Source: Gigaspora rosea (lineage: Eukaryota; Glomeromycota; Glomeromycetes; Diversisporales; Gigasporaceae). From it: a DNA stretch of 64,000 nt. Where the stretch lies: positions 132,519 to 196,518 of the forward strand of contig QKWP01000657.1 of the NCBI GenBank assembly GCA_003550325.1, written 5' to 3'. Both the position numbers and the translations under genes were made by a program. This document shows positions 45,837-57,079 of this stretch, piece by piece. The notes beneath the pieces are model-generated. The model was given only the letters and a program-made list of their open reading frames with translations. It did no database searches and had not been told where the DNA came from. Position 1 is the stretch's first letter; the number at the start of each line of letters is the position of its first letter.

Positions 45837-46503
45837 ACCTATAAGAAAAATGTACCGTATAGGCACGGGATGGAATCGGATAGGCACGGGTCATTTTGGC
45901 ACGGTTCAAGGTCCGGATTTGTACGGGTATGGCCCGAGTTGGTTCGGATTCGGTGGACCGTGTGGGACCGTGTGCACGTGACAATTGGACCGTAAATGGC
46001 TCGGGTTTTGCAGCAGTTTCCTAGTCGAATCGGCACGGGATTTGGCACGGGTAATGAACGTAAATTCACGTGCCACCGCGATAACGATGTGGATTAACTA
46101 TTAAAGCATAAAATTTACATAAGCATAAGTAATCAATATAAGATGAGCAAGCTAACTGCATATGAAGCAAAATTTTGTAAGGAATTTTTTTTGTTAAGAC
46201 ACACAGGGAAGCTTCATTAGTGAAATCATGAGATATCGCTCTTTTTTTAAAAAAAAATCCTTTACTGATCTTTCGCTCTCCACGAAACGAGCCAACAAGT
46301 CCACGAGCCAACACGTGTGTAACGTACACATACGTGTCATCTGAACGTGCCATTTTATATGACGTGATATTACGTGCCACCCTTTGCCGCAATGTCCGTG
46401 CCATTCCGTAAAACGTTCCTGTACGTGCCACAAGATCCGGGCCATTTCGAGCATTCCCGACACCAACCCGTACCACAACCAGTACCACTTTTCTTACAGG
46501 GTG
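45837..46503. mobile_element. GC-richer TIR element, hAT-like style
   Basis: The ends are imperfect inverts: left acctataagaaaaatgtacc, right ggtaccacttttcttaca. The flanking parts of the interior are built from cacgggt/ggcacgg/acgtgcc units. Long minus-strand frames here are by-products of that repeat composition. A clear target duplication was not found, so the superfamily is open. Confidence 0.55.
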
Positions 46504-47076
46504 ACTGTATAAAAAAAAAGATCGTCGCCAATCATAATTATTCTAATTTTAGCCAATCAAAACAAACTTCTGCTATGCTTTTCTAATTAAAAACTATATA
46601 CTGTATAATATTTTTAAACAAATTTTTTAGCCCCTTTATCTTTTTTATACCCTATTAATCCAATAGCCTATTAGCCTACTATAAATAATTATTAGTACAA
46701 ATTGCTAATTGAAAGCTATCAATTGACAAATATTTATTTATTACTACTAAAAAAGTTATTTTTATAAATTAATTCAACAATTTATTAACCAATAATATCA
46801 TTTGTATAACAATATTAGAGATATAACTTAGAAATTATATATACTGTTGACTATAGTAATTACTAGAAATAGGAATATAACTAAAAATTAACATAAAATA
46901 AAATATAAATCAAATAAAATTAATATAGAAAATTATTCACTAAAAATGCTTAAGAGTGTTTATAACATAATGGAGATATAACTGTATTAGAAACAAACTA
47001 AAAGTTATAAAAATAATATTTAAAAACATGTAAACATTTTTCAGAAAATATGAAAAATTAAGAAAACGCTCTCTAA
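46504..47076. other. AT-rich downstream region of secreted-protein gene
   Basis: No gene and no repeat recognised. Confidence 0.5.
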
Positions 47077-47625
47077 TTATTGATGAGCCCACGCACAAGC
47101 ATCAGGTCGTCCAGCATGAGCACTTAAAAAAAGGTCAACAACGATGTAATATTTATCAGGAATGTCCTTCATGCCAACGTTTGTCGATATAAGAACCCCG
47201 TTTGAATCACAAGGACATTTAGCATCCGGGCATGGGCAGCCTTCACCATTAAATCCGTAAATCCATCTCTGAAATTCATCAATCAAACTAACTTCTATTT
47301 TTGTGTTACTGGTGTATTGTCCAAAATTTCCAGTAACATTGAATTGTGTCTTCGTGTTAGAAACCAGATTTGCTGGATCGGTTTTCACACTAAGACCCGG
47401 TTTATTAGGGAAACATGGGTCATAACTTGAAGTTCTTTTATCAAGTTGGGTTGAAATAGTGAATGAAGTGTTTATGTTGCGAACCAGATTATCTGGAATG
47501 GCAGTTAAGCTGAGGGGGAAACTTGGTTCATAATCAGATGTTCTTTTACCAAGCTGGGTTGGAATAGCGTTGACCGATGTGGTTATAATTACTAATGTGA
47601 ATACAAACAAACTTCTTAGTTGCAT
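47077..47625 (-). CDS. Secreted ML-domain-like protein
   Basis: One intact exon of 182 residues. The signal peptide is about 1-20 (hydrophobic LFVFTLVIITTSVNA), followed by two dibasic KR sites (27-28 and 63-64) that a Kex2-type protease could cut. The segment TQLGKRTSDYEPSFP... (23-58) is repeated as TQLDKRTSSYDPCFP... (59-97). The remainder (TKIEVSLIDEF, GCPCPDAKCPC, DKYYIVVDLF, PDACAWAHQ) has the beta-rich, cysteine-paired look of the MD-2-related lipid-recognition (ML) proteins these fungi secrete. That family binds lipids; binding here is inferred. No damage is seen, making this the best intact host gene in the window. Its upstream DNA is tandemly duplicated. Confidence 0.7.
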   Translation of the reverse strand: MQLRSLFVFTLVIITTSVNAIPTQLGKRTSDYEPSFPLSLTAIPDNLVRNINTSFTISTQLDKRTSSYDPCFPNKPGLSVKTDPANLVSNTKTQFNVTGNFGQYTSNTKIEVSLIDEFQRWIYGFNGEGCPCPDAKCPCDSNGVLISTNVGMKDIPDKYYIVVDLFLSAHAGRPDACAWAHQ

Positions 47626-47726
47626 CTTTTTTTTTTGTTGTTGTTGTTAAAAGCTTGGAAAATATTTGGATGGAAATTATTGATCGAAATTTGATACTTC
47701 TTATAGAAAAAAATAATAAGGGCCAA

Positions 47727-48385
47727 GAAAATATTTCCTTGCCAATCGTCATATGAAACATTAAGATAGCATGAGATAGTTCGGATTGATAACAAAACAC
47801 GAGAATCATATAATTTCTTGTAATCTCTGTAAAAAATATTGTATAAAATTTTTTGCACGTGTAAAAAAAATGGGTTAAAATGTGCCACTCTGTCTAATTT
47901 TGATTTTATTTCAATTAAAACAAAAAGTAGTCAAAAATAGATAGGATGACACTTCCTTATCACCTGTTGGAAGTTTTTCATCGATTCGATCCGAATTTGC
48001 TCACAGACCGAAAATATTTCCTTGCCAAGCGTCACATAAAACGTTAAGAAGCATGAGATAGTTCGGATTGATAGACTGCATTGATATGACTTTAACAAGA
48101 CACGAGAATCATATAATTTCCTTGTAATCTCTGTAAAATCAAGATTATATAAAATTTGTTGCACGTGTAAAAAAATAGTTTAAAATGTGCCACTCTGTCT
48201 AATTTTGATTTTATTTCAATTAAAATAAAAGTAGACAAAAATAGATAGAATTACACTTCCTTATCATCTATTGGAAGTTTTTCATCGAAAAATTTTTTAT
48301 AAATTTTAGACTATCTTTTTTTTTATAGGGAATTCATTAGAGTTTCGCAAAAAATCAAGGTCCGATAGAATTTGCTCACAGACCG
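47727..48385. repeat. Tandem duplication upstream of the secreted-protein gene
   Basis: Copy 1 (about 47,727-48,009) and copy 2 (about 48,010-48,385) share gaaaatatttccttgccaa, catgagatagttcggattga, gtgccactctgtctaatttt and ttgctcacagaccg in the same order. Each has cacgtg (E-box-like) beside a tataaaat sequence. The duplication lies directly 5' of the minus-strand gene and may double its promoter. Confidence 0.75.
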
Positions 48386-49142
48386 AGTTCGATTGGATGT
48401 ATTGTTGTCCATGAAAGTTGTTCTTTCAAATAGAAGGAATAGTGTTCTATGACGAAAAATTATAATGATACTTCGGGAAAGTGGACTTCGAGTAATCGAG
48501 CAAAAAATGCATAGAAATATATTAATACATAATCAAATGATAATTCTTAAGAAATAAGGCAATATAATAAATTTCGGCATAAAAAATTTTTTTTGCGTCA
48601 CTTTACTGGCAATCATTTCATGGACAACTTATTTTACAGACAATTAATTTACTTTCACGTGTAGTTAATAAAGGAAAAGTTTGTTCCATAATAGTTTATT
48701 TTACTGACATTTTTTTGGTAAACAACTCCGTTCATCGACAGCTCATTTTATAGATAAGTTTACTTTTTTTCTTATCTCAATAACTGACTAGAATTACTTT
48801 GTTAAATAAGCTGTCGATGAAATAAATCGTCGATTAAATCAGCTATATGCTAAAATATTTTCATTCAGAAATGATTATACATGAAGGTAAACAGTGCCGA
48901 AAAAAGAATTTCATAACCTTGATCTATATACATATTTAACCATGTGCCTCAATGTGAAGTACATTTATAGAATGCGTACTTATAAAGGATTGATTTTAAA
49001 GCAAATGATTAGGAATTTGCACATGATTTTAAGAAAATTGGATAATTTTATTTTTTATATTAAAAGGATAACCTAATTTGGCAGTAGACAGAAAAAGGAA
49101 ATTTGATATTTGTAACGATATTTTTATAGTTATCCTTGTGAA
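48386..49142. other. Intergenic, with inverted tcgacagct / agctgtcga segment
   Basis: Around 48,730-48,840 the phrases ttcatcgacagctcattt and aataagctgtcgatgaaat are inverted, a small foldback. A 60-codon frame at 48,894-49,076 is not recognised. Otherwise AT-rich. Confidence 0.45.
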
Positions 49143-49469
49143 ATGCAAATGATAATGGACAAGTTTTCAATTAACAGTTTAAATGCACGCATTCTAAATG
49201 CACAATGGTCGCCTGATCCCATAGGTCCTGCCGGAACGACCGTGCAAGTTAGCGTTTATCAACCATTGTTGGATGCAACCACAGTATCTACAGTCATTTT
49301 ATTTTCATTCAATGATGAGTATGATTACATTATAGGTGATAATATGCATCCACTTAGACCTATAGTTGATGGCAGGATTAATTTACAAATTGATACGGTT
49401 ACGTATTTTTTTTTTAATCTACTGAAAATTAATAAGCTCATGTTCACATATAAGGCCACGCAAAGTTAA
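49143..49469 (+). pseudogene. ML-like protein fragment
   Basis: Residues such as FSINSLNARILNAQWSPDPIGPAGTTVQVSVYQPLLD and VILFSFNDEYDYIIGD (quoted in two pieces of a longer frame) have the SPDP-G-x-V-x-V beta pattern of ML-type secreted proteins. There is no signal peptide before it. A Cys (YPCEM) just upstream is in frame, so the ATG at 49,143 may be internal. The end of the frame runs into poly-T and then the MITE at 49,453, so the 3' part is lost or in another exon (gatacg-gttacg could be a donor). Possibly a fragment of a relative of the gene at 47,077. Confidence 0.4.
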
Positions 49470-49664
49470 TTTTTCGGTTTGCATAACATGGAATCAGAAA
49501 ATTTGTGATTTTTTTCGAATCCATCGGGCGACACCGGCAAAAAAAATTAAATAGCAAAACGGAATAATTGGACAATTGGATTTTTTTTTTTTTAAAAAAA
49601 AAATTCTTTTTGAAAGATTGGGTCGACGGGTTATGCAATAAGAAAAATTAACTTTGCGTGGCCT
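49453..49664. mobile_element. MITE with aggccacgcaaagtt ends, TA target
   Basis: The ends aggccacgcaaagttaattt and its complement aaattaactttgcgtggcct are near perfect, with TA on both sides (49,451-49,452 and 49,665-49,666). The minus-strand frames over it are non-coding shadows. A related element lies at 59,147-59,520 and a decayed one near 11,741-12,110. Confidence 0.8.
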
Positions 49665-49666
49665 TA

Positions 49667-50746
49667 AATATTTTTCCGAATTTGATTCTGTCGACTTCAA
49701 CTATGAAAAAAGGGGTTTGTAGTCTAGGTTTTATTTTGACTTAAACGTCGTGATTTATTTTTTTGACCGTTCTATAAGTCATGGTTTGAGAACGTTTTAG
49801 CGAGCTAATTGATCGAAAATGACATCATTGTTAACAGCATTATGACTTATATAAGATGATACATGCCTACGTACATACTTACGCATAATATTTTAAAATT
49901 TATTATAACTATTGTATTCTGCTGCAGAATACACTTTAAATGACTTTTATGCTTACCGATAAATTAATGTAAATGAAATGTTGTATGGCAAATAACAACA
50001 TATTCATCAGTTTCCGGTTGGAGTGACTGGGTGTCACGTAGTTCTTAATTATAACATTATAATATTATACTGTAGTGCGGTATCGCATTATTACAATATT
50101 ATGTTATTGCGGCATTACGGCATTACGAAATTGCGGCATTGCGGCTAGTGTTCCGTATGATTCGGACCGGGCGGGTATTTTTATGAAATTTCGGCAACAT
50201 AATGAAAGTACGAATTTGAACTTTTATCAATAAATGCAACCAGAGATAAACTACTTCAGGTTTCATGTTCATTTTGTAATAAACTTGAAGCCTGAAGAGG
50301 CAATGGGATGTAACTTGCCATTTTAAAATATGGAAAATAGTAGCGGTGTATGCGCTGTTATACTAACTTTTTTATTTTATTTTTTTTATCGTTATTGTTG
50401 AATTACATTTATAGGTCTGTATTGTTATTTAAGACCAAAATAAAAAAAAAATCGAACACAGCCAATCAGCGTTCAGTATTATTCTAATAGACCGGACCGG
50501 GTATCACCCGGACGGACCTTCGTGTGGGTCCGAAACCCTATCGATTCTGATAAATCATGGGCCCGAACGCGGTCCGTCAACGGACCGAACCGGACCACGG
50601 ACGGACCCGGATCTTTTGAGGAACACTTGCGGCATTGCGGCATTACGGCATATAATTTTTACAGCAATTAGATGCTAAGCTGTAATTTATTCTACCACTG
50701 GTAAAATGCAGTAATTGCCGTAATCAGGAATTCTACCACCAACTAT
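49667..50746. mobile_element. Inverted copy of the tatagttggtgg element, with insertion
   Basis: From about 49,667 (gaatttgattctgtcgac) to ctaccaccaactat ending at 50,746, it matches the reverse complement of 38,236-38,900. It includes gtgacacccagtcactcc in reverse and the attacggc minisatellite. A GC-richer element at 50,146-50,628 splits its minisatellite. The left end is obscured by the MITE at 49,453. Confidence 0.7.
50146..50628. mobile_element. GC-rich hAT-like insertion
   Basis: The ends TAGTGTTCC and GGAACACT are inverted, and the interior consists of ggaccggg/cggaccg-type units. It sits in the gcggcatt minisatellite, with attgcggc to the left and ttgcggc to the right, consistent with a duplicated but slightly altered target. 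Style and ends match the better-defined element at 51,013. Confidence 0.65.
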
Positions 50747-50764
50747 GCTTAGACCAGGCATGAC

Positions 50765-51770
50765 TATAGTTGGTGGTAGATTACTGAACTACGGCAATTA
50801 CCAGTGGTAGAATTAATTACGGTAATTGCTGTAAAAATTATATGCCGTAATGCCGTAATTTCGTAATGCCGCAATGCCGCAATTCCGTAATGCTGCAATA
50901 ACATAATATTGCAATAATGCGATACCGTAACTACAGTATAATATTATAATGTTATAATTAAGTAATTACGTGACACCCAGTCACTCCAAACCGGAGACTG
51001 ATGAATATGTTGTAGTAATACGGGTTGACCCCGATCCATTGGCCGAGCGGACGGGCGGGCCGAGGGTCGACCCACGCCTTCACGGGCCGGGCGGGCCGAC
51101 TAAGATAAGTTAGGATGTTAAATCAAATCTATTTCTCAACCTTTTATCTTTTATCCGCATTAATTTAACTAGAAGTCACCAATAGTCAGTAAACCGACCA
51201 TCAATGAACTAATCCAAATTAATCTTTCTAGGTTCAATGGCCTAATAGGTGCTTTTTCTGACTGGCTAATTATTTTTACTTCTCGTCGGGCCGTTAAATA
51301 ATTTTTAAGGACTTAGTTCCGCAGTTAACTTAACTGCTAATAATTGCCGAATGATAAGTTACTGAAATAATTGATGTAAATTGCTAGAACTTTTGGTAAG
51401 TTGTCGAAATAGGTTGAAATTAATCATATATTCGGCCAGAATTAAGTCAGAATCAAAGATAATGTAATATCGGAAAATTTCGGGATAGTAGGCAGACAAC
51501 CAATATAACCTGCGAGCATGACGAGCATGGTTGTCGAGAAGTTTTTGAGGTATGTAATTTGTTCAGTAAAATCACCGAAATCACCGTTAGCAGTTAGGAG
51601 ATCATATTATAGGAGTGTTTGGCGATTTTAGGTTGACTAAAAATTTTTTTAATAATATGGTCGGCCCGGTCAACCGGCCCGAATAATTTTGTCGGCCGGG
51701 TCGGCCCAAGCGTTCCCGTATCACTAATATGTTGTTATTTGCCATACAAAGCATTCATTTACATTAACTA
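50765..51770. mobile_element. Third copy of the tatagttggtgg element, split by a hAT MITE
   Basis: It begins tatagttggtggtagatta 18 bases after the inverted copy ends. It runs through the attacggc minisatellite and gtgacacccagtcactcc to gatgaatatgttg, then resumes after the inserted element with ttatttgccatacaaagc to about 51,770. Its right end is not recognisable. The head-to-head arrangement with the preceding copy makes a large inverted repeat. Confidence 0.7.
51013..51726. mobile_element. hAT-type MITE, exact 8-bp target duplication
   Basis: The ends TAGTAATACGGG and CCCGTATCACTA are inverted with one mismatch. Target atatgttg is duplicated exactly (51,005-51,012 and 51,727-51,734). GC-rich gggcgggccga units lie next to both ends and AT-rich DNA in the middle. 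Length 714 bases, no transposase. The uninterrupted sequence at 38,550-38,575 (tgatgaatatgttgttattt) shows the empty site. Confidence 0.9.
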
Positions 51771-51859
51771 GAACATGATCATGCGGGCGGCTTCGCTGCC
51801 CATATGCTAAAGGTAATAGATTTAATTGTTTTATTCTTGTTTTTATTTCGGAAAGAAAA

Positions 51860-52270
51860 CTTTTCTTAAGCTTTTCTATCATTAGATGTTTCGTTTTAAA
51901 TTTAATGCACCAATTAAGGCCCTTCCGGGCAAAGATAGTGCATTAGATTAAAAGTATTTGCTTTAGTCATTAGGTGTTCCATCTTGAATTTAATGCACCA
52001 AATTTGGCCCTTCCGGAGCCAAAGCTGGTGCATTAAATTTAAAGCATTTCCTTTCCGACATTAGGTGTTCCATCCTGAATTCAATGCACCAAATTGGGCA
52101 AAGTTGAATTTAATGCACCAATTTGGTCCCCCTCCGGGGCCAAAACTGGTGCATTGGATTTAAAGCATTTCTTTCCGTCATTAGATGTTCCATCTTGAAT
52201 TTAATACAACAATATGGATCCCTCAAGGCCAAAGCTGGTGCATTAACTTTAAAGCTTTTATTAGTCATCT
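51860..52270. repeat. Tandem array of taatgcacca hairpin units
   Basis: Four to five units of about 60-95 bases, each with taatgcaccaa...ggcccttccgg...ggccaaa...tggtgcatta, so every unit is itself an imperfect palindrome. Spacer phrases such as gtcattaggtgttccatc repeat too. The flanking sequence is unrelated. Confidence 0.75.
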
Positions 52271-53451
52271 GAAACGATCATATTGTGGCCTTATCACCTG
52301 CCAAATATAACAGTTACTGAATGTTACACATTCAATACGAATATAGTACAAATTAATCTACTTGCATATAGAATGGCAAATCACGTAAATTTTGTATTGG
52401 TCAGGGGGCTTAGCCAGGCTTAACCGAACAACAATTAAAGACGAACAAAAAAAGGATAGCTTTCTTGTAATTGGTTGATCACATAATTGAATATCACGTC
52501 ATGATTGGTTATTTTGCAGATCATGTGCCAACTGGCCAAACAAAATTGTTTGTTTATTATTAAAAATACATATTTTGATTTCGTAAAGTACTAACTAAAA
52601 ACCTTGAATTCACATAATATGTACGTATGCACACGACAACTCAGCATTAGAAATAGACTAAACAATTAAATACGATTTAATTTAGACAAGAAAAATTATA
52701 TGTAATATATATATCTATCACTATATAAATTATAAATTTTTTTATTAAACGTCAAACATAGAATCATAATACATATCCCACAATACATAATCAAACTATC
52801 TTAAATATAGACCATGAATGAATAAAATAGGACCTGTTTATTACTTAAAAAAATTAAACAAGTTTTTATTGCATATTTAAATAGTACTAAAAACCTCAGA
52901 TCTGGGCATTAATTTTAGGATCCTGGAATAAAAACTATCTACTAATGTCTCTTCATATCTAAGTAAAGCTTCAAGTGTCATAAACTTTTTAATTTAATAT
53001 TATTTTAAAGTTATTATATATTTTAATCTCTTTTTTCAAGCAAGCTATGTATTACACTTTTGTAAACTAATTAGAAACTTTAACATATATATTTATTATG
53101 CATTATCATTTTCTAGCTTAAAATTTGTCTCTAAGTGAAGTACATCTGGGTAGAGTAAATCCCATAGATACCCAAGATACTTCCATAGTATTGTAACCAG
53201 TAGTTACATTTTTTAAAAAAATTACTAAGTAAGGGGTAAAAGTACTCTAAACTATATAAATTCAATTTAATAAAATTGATCAATCATGAGAAAGTTACCC
53301 TATAGAGCTTAGGAAGCAATTCTTTTATTTAGTTCTTTTGCCTTTTGTCATATTCTTTGACAATCATTGATTATCAATTCATTATACTGGCAAAAAATTT
53401 GAAAAAAATATAAAATCTAAAAAATTCAAAAAGTAGAAGTATAACTATAAA
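52271..53451. other. AT-rich stretch with no feature
   Basis: No ORF, TIR or tandem array noticed. Confidence 0.5.
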
Positions 53452-53846
53452 TGGCATACCATATTTAATCGAAATAATGCGCACTTATGTAATATTTTGA
53501 GGGGATGCGTGTTATTTTGAGTATGTGCATGGGCATTATTTCGAGGTAAAGGTCTAATTTCTAAAAAATTGTGTGTTATATATGTGTGATGCATAAATAT
53601 CCTGTATTTCTTAATTTTATATATAGCTTTTCTGATCTAAGTCAGATTTTTTGACTAAAAAGATTCTTATTTCTGCTTGTTTTTTGAATTCTTTATTTCA
53701 GCAGATTATTAATTTAACATTTGGAGTGTACATTATATTGGGACACACATAGGTATTATTTCAAAACCAACATGCTATTTTAAGAAAAGCAAGTTTTTGA
53801 AATAACGTCCATGTGCGTTATTTCGAGTAAATATAGTATAATGCCA
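53452..53846. mobile_element. 395-bp TIR element
   Basis: The left end tggcataccatatttaatcg and the right end (complement) tggcattatactatatttac are imperfect inverts. The following cgaaataatgcgcac and gtgcgttatttcg extend the match. No coding sequence. Confidence 0.65.
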
Positions 53847-55239
53847 AAAGGATACTTTTTTTACTAGAATTTAAGTTGTTTTAAATGATTCAATTTTTTT
53901 GTTTTTTTTCTAAAATATTAAATATATATATATCTATATTATTTAATTTTGAGTCTGTGCACTTTAACGTTTTTGATTGGCTATCCTGAAGTGTGATTGG
54001 AGTGTGGGAATTTTGGTTCAATGTACTTTTTGATTGGTCATCATATTTATAACCTTGATCAGATTGTAGGAATTTTTTGGTTGTGCACTTTAATGTTTTT
54101 GATTTTTGATAATTATAATATTTATTATTTGAATATTATATATTTATAACATTCAGATTATTAAAGTTATTTATTATTGAAACTGTAACTGGGATGAGAA
54201 AAAATTAGAAGTAAAATAATAATTGTTATATATTTATGATATTTTGACTAATTTGCCAGCATTATAACTAATGCTATTTAACTTTGTTGGTATTAGGTTT
54301 TTCGTGAATTTGTCTTTCAGGATTTTGTAATAAAACTATGAGAAATTGAAGAATTTGCAACTATAAATTGGTAAAAATTAAATTTCCAATTAAACAGGTC
54401 TTTGAAATTGAATGAATGCACACTCTGAATTTCTAATTATAAAATTTTGATATTTCTTACTTCCTGATTATGCATTTCCTAATTATAATATTTTGAATTT
54501 CTTTCTAATTATGGTATTCTGAATTCATAATTACACTATTGTAAATTATAAAGCTATTTTTATTTGATATGATATTCTGAAATAAAGTTACTTTATAATT
54601 ATGGCATTCTGAATCAAATCTTGAATTATTCTGAATAATCTGGTTTAATTTCTGATTATGAAATTATTGATTATTCACATTTTATAATGCATACATCTAA
54701 ACCTCTAAACCATCTAGTTTAGAGTTCATCCATTTAAACATTTTTGATTGGTTACCTGCATATTATAACATTCATTGATTATCAAAAATCTATAATAAGT
54801 AGTTATTACGATATTCTTGATCTATAACTATTGCGATATTTATGATCATCAAAATCTGGTAAATTAATTACTAAATTAAACATCACATGATACATATAAA
54901 TTACTACTTGGCTTAAACAATGTGTCTATTGTGACATTCTAACTATTGCATAATGTTATATCTATCATAACATTCTCATTTATCAATATAATTTAATTAC
55001 GATCAATATTTTAATTAAAATGTTATAGAAGTATTATTATGAATTCAAATTAATAATCAATATAACAAATTGAAACATTGCACTATAGTTTTCTGTATAA
55101 TAATACAACAACTCTGTTGCTATCTATTTATAATTTTTAAATATTGCAAAAGCAAAATCTGTATTACTAAATTTCATTTTTAGAAATAGGATTCAGCTTT
55201 TCACTTTATTGATGTTCATTAATAAAACCAACTTCTATG
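53847..55239. other. AT-rich stretch, weak repeats
   Basis: The phrase tgcacttta-acgtttttgattgg recurs in varied form near 53,958, 54,020 and 54,086, and tttctaattat phrases recur near 54,430-54,660. No gene recognised. Confidence 0.45.
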
Positions 55240-56370
55240 TGTTACTAAATAATGAGTAAGTCTGTAACAAACTTTTTTGATATAACTCATAAAACTGTAA
55301 TTCCAATGCAAACTAACATCTGTGATTACAAAATAGTGAATAAGTTCTTTAATTGAATCTTTTAGAAATCACAATAATTCTGATATAAAGTAACTTTAAA
55401 TACTTTGGTTACTGGGATAAATAGTAAGTTCTGTAACAAAGTTTTTTATAGTTATAGTGCAAACTAACACATATTGTATAGTTACTGAAATAGCAAATAA
55501 GTTCAGTAACAAAATTTTGTATAATAGAAATTATAATAATTCAAGTACAAACTAATACATACTGTGTAGTTGCCAAAATGGTGAATAAGTTCTAGTAAGT
55601 AAATACTGTAACAGATTTTTTTACAGTAAAATTACAACGATTTCAAACCTTAATCATATATTGTATATTGTGGTCGCCTGAATAGCAAGTATTTCAAGTA
55701 AGTCCTGTTATAGAATTTTTAATAGAAATCGCAATAATTTTAATACAAACTAACTCAATGTTAAGAAATCACTCATCTTAACTATGCAGTGGCAAGTACT
55801 GTAGTGAGAATTTTTTAAAGTAAAAACCATGAAATTCTAATGTAAACAACTCGACATTACATACTGTAGTTAATAGAATCATAGGTTCTTTATTAGTTCC
55901 ATAACAGAATTTTTATATAGTAAAATTTACAATAATTTAAATACAATTAACTCAATCTTAATTATATAGAAACAATAATAATTCCTATACAAACTAACTC
56001 TATACACAGCAGTCGCCAAAATAATAAGTTTTGTAGCAAGATTTTTATGCAATAAGAATTATAATTCTAATGCAAATTAATTCAATCTTAACTGTATAAA
56101 AATAATAATAATTTGTAATTAAATTTTCCAATACAAATAAATCAATCTCAATTACATGAAGTTCATAATTCTTATGCAAACTGACTTATCAAAATAGCAA
56201 GTAAGTTCTATGCTAGATCTCATAATAAATCTAATTCAAACTGACTAAACCATAGTCATATGTAGTAATATGGTCATCAGAATAGCAAGTAACAAAATTT
56301 TATAGTAACAAATAGAAATTAAAGTTTTACAGTAATTCATTATAGAAATCATAATTCAGATGCAAATTAA
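55240..56370. repeat. Degenerate minisatellite, about 100-bp units
   Basis: Around ten or more diverged units contain, in order, atagcaagtaagttctgtaa, aaaattttttatagtaaa, ataattctaatgcaaactaa and ctcaatcttaact. Substitutions are numerous, so the array is old. Non-coding. Confidence 0.65.
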
Positions 56371-56384
56371 CTCTACATGTGTAA

Positions 56385-56989
56385 CGGGGTCGTCTAAAGT
56401 TATGTACCACGTGATATTTTCGTGTAAATCAACCAAACGGAGTCTCGAAATTTTGTTTACACGGATCAGCCTGAAAAAGTCAAAAAACAAAAAAACCGCA
56501 AGAACATAAATACGGCATTCTAAATCTATCTTGGGCCATTAATAAAAAATGTCGGGAAGGTAATTTTACCTACATTGATCCTAACCCTAACCCGACCCTA
56601 ATGTTAAACAGATACTGATACGAATTTTAACTAACTAAAATTTCAAAAAATCACGTGGGTACATGGTTTTCATCCCCAAACTCCAAAAAGTGACCTAAAA
56701 AGGGGATGGCTAAAATCATGTACCCACGTGATTTTTTGAAATTTTAGTTAAAATTCGTATCAAAGCCTGTTTAGCATTAGGGTCGGGATTAAGGTTAGGA
56801 CTAATATAGGTAAAATTGCCTTCCCGACATTTTTTATTAATAGGCCAAGATAGGTTTAGAATGCCGTTTTTATGTTCTTGCGCTTTTTTTTGTTTTTTGA
56901 CTTCTTAGGGCTGTGTAAACAAAATTTCGTGACTCCGTTTGGTTGATTACACGAAAAAGTCACGTGGGTACATGGCTTTAGACAACCCC
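56385..56989. mobile_element. 605-bp long-TIR element with telomere-like stretches
   Basis: The two halves are inverted copies of nearly 290 bases. The ends are ggggtcgtctaaagttatgt and, in complement, ggggttgtctaaagccatgt. A second inverted pair (cacgtgggtacatg) flanks the centre. Each arm holds a degenerate ccctaaccctaaccc-like segment. No ORF. It ends about 90 bases before the dehydrogenase start codon, so it may influence that promoter. Confidence 0.75.
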
Positions 56990-57025
56990 TATTAACGGCA
57001 AAATAGGTAAAGCCATGTATGATGG

Positions 57026-57035
57026 TATATAAAAG
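57026..57035 (+). promoter_or_regulatory. TATA box of the dehydrogenase gene
   Basis: tatataaaag lies 45-54 bases before the ATG at 57,080, followed by an acgtacgt run at about 57,044-57,067. Good match to a TATA consensus at a plausible distance. Confidence 0.55.
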
Positions 57036-57079
57036 GCTGTTTGTACGTACTTACGTACGTACGTACATTTTAATTTGAA

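Noticed and set aside
46066-46488. Minus-strand frames of 140 and 94 codons with R/G/T-rich sequence
   Set aside because: They lie over cacgtgcc/cacgggt repeat units inside a TIR element and overlap each other in two frames.
49444-49700. Minus-strand frames of 64 and 68 codons
   Set aside because: They cover the MITE at 49,453-49,664 and a poly(T) run; no domain.
51860-52270. Possible CRISPR array
   Set aside because: Eukaryotic context, units are themselves palindromes of irregular length, no unique spacers and no cas genes.
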